From: Mycobacterium szulgai
GTDB lineage: Bacteria; Actinomycetota; Actinomycetes; Mycobacteriales; Mycobacteriaceae
Assembly: GCF_002116635.1 (NCBI RefSeq)
Contig: NZ_LQPW01000174.1
Location: forward strand, 1 to 64,000
Direction of reading: 5' to 3'
DNA length: 64,000 nt
The notes beneath the pieces were generated by a model that saw only the letters and a program-made list of their open reading frames with translations, was not told the DNA's origin and ran no database searches. Positions 19,911 through 28,547 of this stretch are shown in pieces (the first letter of the stretch is position 1; each line of letters starts with the position of its first letter). The position numbers were made by a program, and so were the translations under genes.

Positions 19911-20362
19911 GACACCCTCCAGGACATGCAAGACCGGCCACAGCAAATCAGTTATTCAGGCAACTGTCTGTGCTCGCTGCCAATTGGCGAGACTGGCAAA
20001 CACCGCGAAATGATCGTTTCAAGACGACGATCGCAGGGTCCGATCAGAATCATTCGAGCGCAACACATTCCGCGCCGAAAAGCGGGCGCATTAGATAAGT
20101 TGGTGTCGCCCTGGCGTTTTGCCAGACACCGATGCCGCTGCGCGCCGACACACATCGCTTCGCCCCTTACGATTCGCGACAGTTGTGGCGCCCATCACTT
20201 TTAGTACCCGAAGTGACGGACACCACGATCCTTCACACGCGTCTAAACAATTCCTCAACAGAGCGCACGGCTACGCGCTTGCGGCCAGCAGGTGGTTGCG
20301 CCGCGCTATTGGCGGGCCCAGTGTTGAGGAATTGTTTAGAAGCGCTGGAAGCATCACCCGAC
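19911..20362 (+). other. Divergent intergenic region between cyclase and flavoprotein genes
   Basis: About 450 bp with no supported gene, presumed to carry promoters for both directions. It includes a long inverted repeat listed separately. An in-frame upstream extension of the flavoprotein frame crosses the region, but it lacks family similarity and contains the inverted repeat, so it is treated as non-coding. No convincing palindromic CRP-type site (TGTGA-N6-TCACA) was seen. Confidence 0.6.
20239..20343. repeat. Inverted repeat, 22-bp arms separated by 61 bp
   Basis: The left arm is 20239-20260 and the right arm 20322-20343. The arms contain the perfectly complementary core TCTAAACAATTCCTCAAC and differ at one of 22 positions. 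The A/T-rich arms contrast with the G/C-rich spacer and surroundings. The repeat lies just upstream of the ATG at 20363. It could be a transcript hairpin in the leader, a pair of operators, or the termini of a small non-coding element; no clear target-site duplication flanks it. Confidence 0.85.
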
Positions 20363-21775
20363 ATGGCACCTAGGATTGGGATCATCGGCGCTGGCCCCGG
20401 CGGCCTTTCGCTAGCTCGATTGCTCACGGAGAAAGGCTTTGCCGATATCACCGTGATCGAGCGAGCGGATCGCGTTGGCGGTAAGTGTTTTACCTTGCAG
20501 CACAACGGCATTGGACACGAGCTCGGCGCGTGCTACATACCGCTTGGGTATACCACCGTGAAGAGGTGGATGAAGAAAGCAGATATCGGTTTGTTTGCTG
20601 TAGAAAGGCAACGCATATCGACGGCCGTGGGCGACATCCTAGATTTCAAAGACTATGTGATTGGAAGTAAAGCCGGGATATTCGACGCCCTCACTCAAAT
20701 CAAACGATATGTCGCCGACTGGCGGGTCTTCCACAACTGGGATCTGCATGGTGCGCCCAGCGATGCGGCGGGGACGGCGGGGCGGCGCATGGTTGACGAG
20801 GTTGCTGAACCATTCGGCAAATGGCTCGCAGAGCGAGGGCTCGATGTCGTTAACCGATTGGCCGTTCGCTCGATGGGCACCATGGGTTACGGATCGCTCG
20901 ACGCTGTTCCGGCGCTTTATGGACTTCGCTGGAATACGCCGGCGCTGTTTGCCACCGGACTGATCAAGGTCAAGGAGCCCACACCCGGATGGCTTCCGCT
21001 GTGGAACTATCTGACCGCTCAGCTAGACGTTCGCCTCCAACACACGGTTGTTAGCGTCGACCGACGCGAGTCGGGCTACGTCGTCCATACCAACCACGGC
21101 GATTTCGAATTCGATCACCTGGTGATCTCCACCCCACTCGACGAAGCCGCCGGGTGGTTTCCGTTCGACGAAACCGAGCGGCAGGCGTATCCCATCGATG
21201 CGGACACGCTGCGCTGGCGCGCGTATGTCACCACGCTCGTGGATGTCAAAGGGTGGTTCCACGACATGGATACCATTTGCTGGGAAGACCGCGTACAGGA
21301 CAAGGCTGCCATTTTCCGGGGGCAGGTCGCCGGGGCTCGCCGAACCGGCGACAAGACTCCTGTTGCGCGTGCCCGGTCTCAGACACGTCCGGATCTCTAC
21401 GTTTGCTATCAATACGGGGACGGCGGCCAGAGCGATGCGGAGTTGCTCGGCCAACTCGAGACTGATCTCCTCGACGACGGCGCGGTGGTCAACGAGGTGC
21501 TTCGCCAATGCCGCTGGAAGTACTCTCCGCAGCTCCAGCCAGACGCCATTCGCGACGGTGCCGTCGAGAAGATGGAGCGGTGCCAGGGACGAAGGAATCT
21601 CTGGATTACCGGTGCGACGACCTCGCACGAGACGGTCGGCAACATAGTCGACTCAAATACCCGCCTAGTGGAGCGCATGGTCATGTCGTTCGCCGGGAAC
21701 GAACCTTCGTCGCCCACGGCCCTGGCATCTGTCGCGGATCAATATCACTATCGCTATCAGCTCGCCTTGAAATAA
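20363..21775 (+). CDS. FAD-dependent oxidoreductase (amine oxidase / NAD(P)-binding Rossmann family)
   Basis: 470 residues. The N-terminus has a dinucleotide-binding fold, IGIIGAGPGGLSLA, followed 30 residues later by the second FAD motif ERADRVGGKCFT. The C-terminus has a typical FAD-contacting segment, LWITGATTSHETVGNIVDS. The protein resembles flavin amine oxidase and protoporphyrinogen-oxidase-like proteins, and the substrate cannot be inferred. ATG 20363 is selected because the Rossmann strand begins at residue 3. The gene converges on recN across only 22 bp. A role in modifying the lipid made by this island, for example desaturation, is possible but unsupported beyond position. Confidence 0.8.
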   Translation: MAPRIGIIGAGPGGLSLARLLTEKGFADITVIERADRVGGKCFTLQHNGIGHELGACYIPLGYTTVKRWMKKADIGLFAVERQRISTAVGDILDFKDYVIGSKAGIFDALTQIKRYVADWRVFHNWDLHGAPSDAAGTAGRRMVDEVAEPFGKWLAERGLDVVNRLAVRSMGTMGYGSLDAVPALYGLRWNTPALFATGLIKVKEPTPGWLPLWNYLTAQLDVRLQHTVVSVDRRESGYVVHTNHGDFEFDHLVISTPLDEAAGWFPFDETERQAYPIDADTLRWRAYVTTLVDVKGWFHDMDTICWEDRVQDKAAIFRGQVAGARRTGDKTPVARARSQTRPDLYVCYQYGDGGQSDAELLGQLETDLLDDGAVVNEVLRQCRWKYSPQLQPDAIRDGAVEKMERCQGRRNLWITGATTSHETVGNIVDSNTRLVERMVMSFAGNEPSSPTALASVADQYHYRYQLALK

Positions 21776-21797
21776 CGCGCCTGGCCGGGACGTCAGA

Positions 21798-23552
21798 TTA
21801 GTTGTTGTCGTCGTTCTGCGCGGTATCGAGCAATTCGCGAGCGTGCGCGCGGCCGCTGTCGGACTCGCCCAGGCCGGCCAGCATGCGGGCCAGCTCGGCT
21901 ACCCGCTCGTCGTGGGAAAGGCGGCGCACGCCGCTGGCCCCGTTCTTGCCGGTGGGTTGCACCATCAGGTGCACGTCAGCGTAGGCGGCGACCTGGGGCA
22001 AATGCGTGACCACGATGACCTGATGGGTTCGGGCCAGCCGCGCCAGCCGGCGCCCGATCTGCACCGCCGCCCAGCCTCCGACGCCGGCATCGACCTCGTC
22101 GAACACCATCGTGGTGCCCGCGCCCTCTTTCCGAGAAGTGGCCAGTACGACCTCCAGTGCCAGCATCACCCGGGACAGCTCGCCGCCGGATGCACTCTTG
22201 GCCAACGGCAGCACCGTCATGCCACGGTGTGCGGCAAAGCCGAACTCGACCTGGTCAATGCCGTCGGCACCGGCACGGGCCTGTTCGCCCGTAGGCAACA
22301 TCAGTGTCGCGGGATCGTCTCGGTCGGGTGAATCCGTCGTCACGCCGATGGTGAAGTCGGCGTCGGCCATCGCCAGGCCGGACAGCTCGGCAGTGACCTC
22401 CTTGGCCAGCTTCTTGGCGGCCTTACGCCGAATCTTGCTGAGATCGACTGCGGCTTGGCCTAATTCGAGCGCCAGATCCTCGACGCGGCGGTTCAGCGCG
22501 GCCAGCCCCTCCTCCGAAATGTCGAGTTGGGCCAACCGGTCGCGGGACTCACTCGCCCACCGCAGCACACCGTCGATGTCGGCGGCGTACTTGCGGGTCA
22601 AGGTCCGCAATTGGGCTTGCCGGGCCAGCTTGGCATCCAGTGCGCTGGCATCGGCCGGTAGCGCATCGACGTAGTCGCCGAGCTCGCCGATGGCGTCGAG
22701 CACCACCGTCAGCGCCTGGCCGATCTGCTCGGCCAGCGCCTGTAGCGCGGTGTCGTCGGTGGATTCCAGGGCCGCCCTGGCGCGGCCCAGGCCGTCGGAA
22801 GCGCTAACGCCCTCCGCGTCATCGGAACTCAGCGCCGCCCGGGCGGTCAACGCGGCCTCGCGCAACGTGTCCAACTCGGAGAGCCGAACGATGTCTGCGA
22901 CCAGGGCGTCGTCCTCGCCCGGCTGCGGGTCGACGGCGTCGATCTCGTTGAGCGCGAACTGCAACCGATCCGCCTCCTGGGCCAGTTCGCGGGTCCGGTT
23001 GCGACGGTCGACGAGATCGCGCCGGGCAGACTGCCACGCGTCGCGCAGCTTGCGGTAGCGCTCCAGCGCCGGGCCGGCGGCCGCGAACCGGTCCAGCGCG
23101 CCGCGCTGCTCCTCGGAGCGCATCAACCGCAGCTGGTCGTTCTGGCCGTGCAGGGCGAGCAGCTCGTTGGTGAAACCGCTGAGCGATTTGGCGGGAACGC
23201 TGCGACCGCCGAGGTAGGCGCGCGACGGGCCGTCGCGGCTGACCGAACGCGACGCGATCACGCTACCGTCCTCGTCGCGTTCTGCCCCCGAGGAATCCAG
23301 AATCGTATCCAGCTGCGCGGCCACGGTGCCGTCGAGATCGCTTGTGGTGAAACGACCTTCGACAACGGCGCGGGTGGCTCCTGACCGCACGCGGTTGGCG
23401 TCTGCGCGGGCCCCGCCGAGCAGGTGCAGCCCGGTGACCACCATGGTTTTGCCGGTTCCGGTTTCGCCGGTCAGCACGGTCAGGCCGCGATCGAACTCAG
23501 CGGTCGCGACGCTGATTGCGCCCAGCGACTCGATACGGATTTCGGTAAGCAC
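21798..23552 (-). CDS. recN: DNA repair ATPase RecN
   Basis: 584 residues with a GTG start (VLTEIRIESLGAIS). This is an SMC-like ATPase that acts early at DNA double-strand breaks. Walker A is GETGTGKT near residue 30, a long coiled-coil region occupies the middle, and the ABC signature SGGELSRVMLALE precedes the Walker B VFDEVDAGVGG and the D/H-loop region VTHLPQVAAYAD. Length matches the family. It lies 3 bp after nadK in the conserved tlyA-nadK-recN order of actinobacteria (Rv1694-Rv1696). In M. tuberculosis Rv1697 follows; here the next gene is an unrelated convergent flavoprotein. Confidence 0.97.
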   Translation of the reverse strand: MLTEIRIESLGAISVATAEFDRGLTVLTGETGTGKTMVVTGLHLLGGARADANRVRSGATRAVVEGRFTTSDLDGTVAAQLDTILDSSGAERDEDGSVIASRSVSRDGPSRAYLGGRSVPAKSLSGFTNELLALHGQNDQLRLMRSEEQRGALDRFAAAGPALERYRKLRDAWQSARRDLVDRRNRTRELAQEADRLQFALNEIDAVDPQPGEDDALVADIVRLSELDTLREAALTARAALSSDDAEGVSASDGLGRARAALESTDDTALQALAEQIGQALTVVLDAIGELGDYVDALPADASALDAKLARQAQLRTLTRKYAADIDGVLRWASESRDRLAQLDISEEGLAALNRRVEDLALELGQAAVDLSKIRRKAAKKLAKEVTAELSGLAMADADFTIGVTTDSPDRDDPATLMLPTGEQARAGADGIDQVEFGFAAHRGMTVLPLAKSASGGELSRVMLALEVVLATSRKEGAGTTMVFDEVDAGVGGWAAVQIGRRLARLARTHQVIVVTHLPQVAAYADVHLMVQPTGKNGASGVRRLSHDERVAELARMLAGLGESDSGRAHARELLDTAQNDDNN

Positions 23553-23555
23553 TAG

Positions 23556-24479
23556 TTACTGCCCGCGCCAACCCGTCACCGGCAAGCGGAATTTGCTCAC
23601 CAGCCGGTCGGTGAACGGGGCGCTGTCCAGTCGTGCCCATTTGACCGGCGTGGCGCAGCGGGTCACCTCGAGCCGACTGCCGGCCGGGACCGGCATTTCG
23701 CGCCGGCCGTCGCAGAACACCAGCGCATCGTGACCGCCGGCCTCGATTTCGATCGCGATCGCGGCATCGGGACTGGTGACCATCGGCCGGCCGAACAGTG
23801 CGTGAGCGTTGTTGGGTACCACCAGGATTGCTTCCAGGTCGGGCCACAACACCGGTCCGCCGGCGGAGAACGCATAGGCGGTGGAACCGGTGGGCGTCGA
23901 TACCAGCACCCCGTCGCAGCCGAACGTCGAAACCGGGCGGCCGTCGATCTCGACGACAACCCCGAGCACGCCCAGCCGCGGACCCTTCTCGAGGCTGGCT
24001 TCGTTGAGTGCCCAGCCCTGATCGACGATGCGGCCCCCCTGGCGTACCACGACGTCCAGGGTCAGCCGCTCTTCCACCCGATAGTCTTGTGCGACAACAT
24101 GTTCGAGCACCGCGTCGATGGCCTCCGCCTCGGCTTCGGCCAAGAAGCCGATCCGGCCCAGGTTTACCCCCAATACCGGAATTCCCACGTTGCGGGCTAA
24201 TTCGGCGGCACGCAGGAATGTCCCGTCGCCACCCAGGACCAGCACCAGTTCGCAGCCCTCGGCCGCATGCGGGTCGGCGTCGACGAGATCGATTCCGACG
24301 CCGCGGCCGCGCATATCGTCGGGACCCGACCGTATCCCGCCGCGGTCGACCGCCTCGGCCGACAGCGCACGCAAATTAATTCCTTTGTCGCTCAACACTT
24401 TTTCCACCCGGCGGGCGGTCTCGGTCGCTTCATCGCGCCCGGTGTGCACGACCAGCAGGACGGTACGTTCTTGGGTCAC
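23556..24479 (-). CDS. nadK: NAD kinase
   Basis: 307 residues, orthologue of PpnK (Rv1695). It phosphorylates NAD to NADP in the cytoplasm using ATP or polyphosphate. The diagnostic GGDGT motif is present in LVLGGDGTFLRAAEL, together with NEASLEKG and the glycine-rich STPTGSTAYAFSAGGP. The ATG overlaps the tlyA stop by 4 bp (ATGA), showing translational coupling. Confidence 0.97.
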   Translation of the reverse strand: MTQERTVLLVVHTGRDEATETARRVEKVLSDKGINLRALSAEAVDRGGIRSGPDDMRGRGVGIDLVDADPHAAEGCELVLVLGGDGTFLRAAELARNVGIPVLGVNLGRIGFLAEAEAEAIDAVLEHVVAQDYRVEERLTLDVVVRQGGRIVDQGWALNEASLEKGPRLGVLGVVVEIDGRPVSTFGCDGVLVSTPTGSTAYAFSAGGPVLWPDLEAILVVPNNAHALFGRPMVTSPDAAIAIEIEAGGHDALVFCDGRREMPVPAGSRLEVTRCATPVKWARLDSAPFTDRLVSKFRLPVTGWRGQ

Positions 24480-25282
24480 TGCGGTCCCTCCAACACGGCC
24501 CGTTGCACGGCGGCTGCCAGCGCATCACCGGACAAGCCACGATCGGTTTGGGCACGCAGCCACAGGAAGTATTCGACGTTGCCCGAGGGCCCCGGTAGCG
24601 GACTGGCGCTCACGCCGACGGTGTGCCATCCCAACTCCTGGCCACGCTGGGCAACGGCGAGTACCGAGTCAATACGCAATCGCGGGTCATGCACCACCCC
24701 GCCAGGCCCGACCTGGCCTTTCCCTACCTCAAACTGCGGCTTCACCATGGGAACGATATCGGCGCCCGGCGCAGCGCATCCAGTCAGAGCGGGTAACACG
24801 GTCGCCAGCGAAATGAACGACAGATCGGCTACCAGCAAGTCGCAGGGCCCGCCGATCGCCTCGGGGGTCAACTCGCGTGCGTTGGTCCGCTCGACAACCA
24901 CCACCCGTGGATCGCTGCGCAACGACCATGCCAGTTGGCCGTAACCGACGTCGGCGGCAACCACTTCGGCGGCACCACGGTCCAGCAGGACTTCGGTGAA
25001 CCCACCGGTCGATGCGCCCGCATCCAGGCAGCGCCGCCCCGCCACCGGGATCTCGAAGGCGTCCAGGGCACCGATGAGCTTGTGCGCTCCGCGGGAAACC
25101 CAGCTGCGTTCCTCGGCCGCCACGGTCAGGTTGGCGGTGACGGCCACCGCGGTGGCGGGCTTGACCGCGGGCAGGCCGTCGATGCGCACCTTTCCGGCTC
25201 CGATCAGCTCCGCGGCCTGCTGCCTGGATCGCGCCAGGCCCCGCCGAACCAGTTCGGCGTCAACGCGGGCACGCCGAGACAT
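24476..25282 (-). CDS. tlyA: rRNA 2'-O-methyltransferase / hemolysin TlyA
   Basis: 268 residues. TlyA methylates 16S and 23S rRNA riboses; its loss gives capreomycin and viomycin resistance in M. tuberculosis. An N-terminal S4 RNA-binding domain (residues 1-60: RRGLARSRQQAAELIGAGKV) is followed by an FtsJ-type SAM fold (CLDAGASTGGFTEVLL; later DLSFISL). The length equals Rv1694. The ATG lies 8 bp after the stop of the small Rv1693-like gene. Confidence 0.97.
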   Translation of the reverse strand: MSRRARVDAELVRRGLARSRQQAAELIGAGKVRIDGLPAVKPATAVAVTANLTVAAEERSWVSRGAHKLIGALDAFEIPVAGRRCLDAGASTGGFTEVLLDRGAAEVVAADVGYGQLAWSLRSDPRVVVVERTNARELTPEAIGGPCDLLVADLSFISLATVLPALTGCAAPGADIVPMVKPQFEVGKGQVGPGGVVHDPRLRIDSVLAVAQRGQELGWHTVGVSASPLPGPSGNVEYFLWLRAQTDRGLSGDALAAAVQRAVLEGPQ

Positions 25283-25290
25283 GCGCGCGC

Positions 25291-25467
25291 TCAGCCCTTC
25301 TCCGCCGACTCCAAGGCAGCCAACAGCACGTCGTGCGCCTCGGAGAGACGTCGGGCGATGTCTTCCAATTCGGCCAGAGATGGTCCGTTCTCGCCGTCAG
25401 TCACCTCGGGTAACTGGGCGAGCAGGGATTCGATTTCCGCGCGAATCTCGTCAGGATCGATAGTCAT
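25291..25467 (-). CDS. Small conserved protein, Rv1693 orthologue
   Basis: 58 codons, from ATG 25467 to TGA 25291. The product starts MTIDPDEIRAEIESLLAQLP and ends ALESAEKG; it is acidic and almost wholly predicted helical. M. tuberculosis has a 58-residue gene at the same position, between the HAD phosphatase and tlyA. The function is unknown. The spacing (23 bp after the upstream gene, 8 bp before tlyA) indicates it is cotranscribed. The length and heptad-like leucines would suit a helical hairpin or a partner of a neighbouring protein. Confidence 0.9.
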   Translation of the reverse strand: MTIDPDEIRAEIESLLAQLPEVTDGENGPSLAELEDIARRLSEAHDVLLAALESAEKG

Positions 25468-25490
25468 TGCGCTCCTACGCTAGTGGGCGG

Positions 25491-26498
25491 CTAGTCGGTG
25501 CGCATCATCGACCAGCGGCCCAGGGCGTCTCGGGCCTGCTCGTCGCCGGGCTCGATGATCGGTGTCCGGCCGTCGATCGCGGCGTCCCATACCGCGTTGG
25601 CGACGGCACGCACGATCGATAGCTCATCGCCGGGATCGCCGTTGGCGCTGATCGTCAGCGTGCCGCCGTTGACGTCAACCCGCCAGCCCGGCTGCGGCGC
25701 CACCTTCAGCAGCTCGCTGTCCTGATGCAGGCTGCGCAGATCCCGGCCGATATAAGTGGGCCGCCGCGCGGGTTCGGCGTACACGGCATCGCGCGCGGTG
25801 TTCACCCCGGTGAGCACCATCAGGCTGGGCAACCCCGCGGCCTTGGCGCCCTCGATGTCTGTGTCCAGCCGGTCCCCGATGACCAGCGGCGCAGTGAAAT
25901 CGCCGCGTCCCACCGCATCTTTCATCAGCTGTGGAGCGGGCTTGCCGGCCACTTGCGGCTCGGCGCCAGTGGCAGTTCGCAGCGCGGCCACGAAGGACCC
26001 ATTGCCCGGCAGCAGGCCGCGCTCGGTGGGCAACGTCGGGTCGATATTGGCGGCCACCCAGAGCGCACCGGCCCGGATGGCCAGGGCTGCCTCGGCAAGC
26101 TCAGCCCAGCCGATCGTCATCGAGAGACCCTGCACCACCGCCACCGGATCGTCGTCGTGCCGGCGCACGGGACGCAGTCCGACAGCGCTGATCTCATTGG
26201 CCAGCGCATCGGTGCCGACGACCAGGACCTTGGCATCGGCTGGTAGCTGGGCGGCCAGCAGGTGAGCGGCACTTTGGGCGCTGGTGACGACGTCCGCACC
26301 GGTCGCGGTGAAGCCGAGGTCGCTCAGATGGTCTGCGACCTCGTCAGCGCTGCGCGAGGCGTTGTTGGTGACGAACAGCTTGCGAGCTGTTACCGCGTCC
26401 AGCGATTCCACCGCGCCCGCGGTGGGTTCGCGGCCCCGAAACACCGTCCCGTCCAGGTCGATCAGCAGGCAATCATATTGCTGTGCAATCGTTTTCAC
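25491..26498 (-). CDS. HAD-superfamily (class IIA) sugar/glycerol phosphatase, Rv1692 orthologue
   Basis: About 335 residues from GTG 26498, which overlaps the TGA of the TPR gene (GTGA). HAD motif I is DLDGTVF, motif II lies in LFVTNNASRS, and motif III/IV is GDRLDTDIEGAKAAG. The class IIA cap follows the pattern of NagD and PGP proteins. Rv1692 has been characterised as a glycerol-3-phosphate phosphatase acting in phospholipid recycling, so the same activity is likely here. The GTG start is preferred over an upstream ATG at 26585, which would give an Arg-rich extension lying over the previous gene. Confidence 0.92.
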   Translation of the reverse strand: MKTIAQQYDCLLIDLDGTVFRGREPTAGAVESLDAVTARKLFVTNNASRSADEVADHLSDLGFTATGADVVTSAQSAAHLLAAQLPADAKVLVVGTDALANEISAVGLRPVRRHDDDPVAVVQGLSMTIGWAELAEAALAIRAGALWVAANIDPTLPTERGLLPGNGSFVAALRTATGAEPQVAGKPAPQLMKDAVGRGDFTAPLVIGDRLDTDIEGAKAAGLPSLMVLTGVNTARDAVYAEPARRPTYIGRDLRSLHQDSELLKVAPQPGWRVDVNGGTLTISANGDPGDELSIVRAVANAVWDAAIDGRTPIIEPGDEQARDALGRWSMMRTD

Positions 26499-27334
26499 TT
26501 TTCGTCCGCCGAGCCCAGCTCGTCCAACCGGTCCTCGGCGTCGGTAACGCCGTCGACGTCGGCCGCCGCGGAGCGCAGAAACCACTGCAACGCCTCTTCG
26601 CTGCGGTCCAATGCCAGCAACGTGTCGGCGTAGGCGTAGAACAACCGCGCGGCCGTGGAACCGGTGCGGCCTGGATCCAGCTGTGGAGTGGACAACACCG
26701 TCAGCGCCTGCTCCAGCTGGCCGAGATCGGCACGCGCACCGGCCGCGACGATCCGCAGTTCGTCGGCGTCGTCACCGCTGAGCTGGGCCGCCTCTGGGCC
26801 GCGGGCAAGTTCGATGGCACGCTCCGGGCGCCCAAGACCACGTTCGCAATCGGCGATAAGCGCCAATAGCGACGACTTGCTGCCCATCCTGCGTGCGGCT
26901 CGCAGTTCGGCCAGTGCCTGAGCCCAATCGCCACAGTGATAGGCGGCAATTCCGACCGCCTCCCGAATCGCCGCTATTCGGGAGGACCGAGCCCGGGCCG
27001 CGCGCGCATGGTTCAGGGCGGCTTCCGGGTCGTCGTCGAGGAGGGTGCCGGCGGCCACCAGGTGACGCGCCACGGTATCGGCGGTGGCCCGGTCCAACGT
27101 GCTCAACTCACGCCTGATTTCGGGCGCCAACTGCCGGGCATCCACCCCTTGGGGAATCGCCGGCCCGTCTGCGGCGGCCCGGTCGCCGCCGGCCTGCTGC
27201 GGCTGCACTGGTCGCGCGCGGCCGGGGCCCGACCACGAGGCATCACGCTCACGCCGTGGACCGCGCCGCGGCGCGCCGCCGGAACCCGATCGCGGTCGTT
27301 GCTTATCGCTGCGCCCGTGCCTGTCGTCGACCAC
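26495..27334 (-). CDS. TPR-like helical protein, Rv1691 orthologue
   Basis: 279 residues from a GTG start. The first 60 residues are basic, Gly/Pro/Arg-rich and probably disordered. The remainder consists of paired helices resembling tetratricopeptide repeats (AALNHARAARARSSRIAAIRE, DWAQALAELRAARR, LGQLEQALTVL). Function is unknown. It heads the conserved minus-strand block and overlaps the HAD gene by 4 bp. The exact start is uncertain because the disordered N-terminus offers no conservation guide. Confidence 0.85.
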   Translation of the reverse strand: MVDDRHGRSDKQRPRSGSGGAPRRGPRRERDASWSGPGRARPVQPQQAGGDRAAADGPAIPQGVDARQLAPEIRRELSTLDRATADTVARHLVAAGTLLDDDPEAALNHARAARARSSRIAAIREAVGIAAYHCGDWAQALAELRAARRMGSKSSLLALIADCERGLGRPERAIELARGPEAAQLSGDDADELRIVAAGARADLGQLEQALTVLSTPQLDPGRTGSTAARLFYAYADTLLALDRSEEALQWFLRSAAADVDGVTDAEDRLDELGSADEK

Positions 27335-27367
27335 CCGCTACAGGTTACGGGCACCCGAGACGGGCGG

Positions 27368-28129
27368 TCAGGCCTCCTTCCACAGAGCGGGTGTGGCGGC
27401 CGGGGTCCAGGTCGGGTCGTAGGCGGTGTGCGACTGCAGGCACGTGTAGGTCTTGCCGTTGTAGGTGACGGTGTCGCCGGCTGCGTACTTGGTGCCCGGT
27501 GCCCAGGCTTTTGCAGTGCCGGGCGGCATTGTGGTGGCGGGCGTGGTCACACTGGTCGGTGGGGTGCTGGTCGGTGGCGTTGTGCTGGTCGGCGTTGTGC
27601 TGGTGGGTGCCTGGCCGCCGCCGACGATCAGGTCGACACAGTTGTAGAAGGCGTTCGGGGTGTCGCCGATGTTCCAGATGGCGAGCAGCTTTTGCCGGCC
27701 GCTGAACTGACTGAGATCGACCGTGTGGGTGACGGTCGCGTCCGGTGGTGCGTTGTTGCCGTCGAAGGAGGCGACCCGGGTGGCACCGACGTAGTACTCC
27801 CAGCCGGTAGTCCGGTGCTGCGCGGTGTTCTTCCAGGTGAATGTGGCTGTCTTGGCAACGGAGGTGGGTTGCCAGGGCTTGCTGTCGTCGTCGAGTTCGG
27901 CGAACTGCGGCAGGCCTCCGCTACAGCTGCGAAGTCCTTTTGGGCCTTCCACGCTCTGAGGTTCGTATTTGATGGAGCCACATTGGACGAGTCCCTGGGC
28001 GCATTGCGCCTGCCGGCTGGCCGGCGTCGCGATGTAGCCATGTGCATGTGCCGCGGCGGTCGGCAGCACGACCGGAAGGCTGGGAACGAGTGCGGTTGCA
28101 GCGATGACAGATATCAGACGATTCTTCAC
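27368..28129 (-). CDS. Secreted lytic polysaccharide monooxygenase (AA10) with C-terminal chitin-binding module
   Basis: 253 residues. A Sec signal peptide ends in TAAAHA, giving a mature protein that starts HGY. The N-terminal His30 and His105 (in NTAQHRTTG) fit the copper His-brace of AA10 enzymes, which oxidatively cleave chitin or cellulose. The catalytic domain spans about 30-175. A Thr/Pro linker follows (about 178-205), then a CBM5/12 module with the WxPGTxYxxGDxVxYxGxxYxC pattern and closing LWKEA. The ATG follows a purine-rich GAAGAGAAGTGAAGA. It is divergently transcribed from the PE_PGRS gene and lies 33 bp upstream of the Rv1691-like gene on the same strand. Chitin is the more likely substrate from the module type. 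Confidence 0.93.
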   Translation of the reverse strand: MKNRLISVIAATALVPSLPVVLPTAAAHAHGYIATPASRQAQCAQGLVQCGSIKYEPQSVEGPKGLRSCSGGLPQFAELDDDSKPWQPTSVAKTATFTWKNTAQHRTTGWEYYVGATRVASFDGNNAPPDATVTHTVDLSQFSGRQKLLAIWNIGDTPNAFYNCVDLIVGGGQAPTSTTPTSTTPPTSTPPTSVTTPATTMPPGTAKAWAPGTKYAAGDTVTYNGKTYTCLQSHTAYDPTWTPAATPALWKEA

Positions 28130-28547
28130 TTCTCTTCACTCCCTTTGCTTTTCGTATCTCACACGCTTCGTTTCGAATCAGCTTGCACTCTTGCTAGCGC
28201 TATTTAGTTGTGGCGACAGAACTTATCGCCATGAAGGCGATGCATCAACCAAACGCAGCGGCGTGTCGCAATACAATCCGCTTGCAATACAATGCATTTA
28301 CTGGAATATCGTTCTACAATTTCTTGGATATCCCATACGGCACGCCAACGATTCCGGTGACGCCTGCAAGAACCCTTCCACCCTGCCGTTTATGCCGTTG
28401 ACCAGTGGATTCAACATCGGTTCAGCATTTGTTCAAAGCTCATCTGACAACGTTTGGTGTCAAGGCCACGCTTGTCACCGCAAACTATTGGTTTCGTTAT
28501 CAGCCGTGCAATAACCGAGTCGTGACGAGCCGCAGGAAGGTTCTGCC
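28130..28547. promoter_or_regulatory. A/T-richer divergent intergenic region between LPMO and PE_PGRS genes
   Basis: 418 bp with visibly lower G+C than its neighbours (for example runs such as tttcgtatctcacacgcttcg and caatacaatgcatttactgg). It must hold promoters for both genes. The PE_PGRS start is preceded by AGGAAGG. Short frames here show no family features. Confidence 0.6.

Noticed and set aside
20239..20343. Insertion sequence or miniature transposon
   Set aside because: The arms are convincing but there is no transposase and no clear target duplication, so it is reported only as an inverted repeat.
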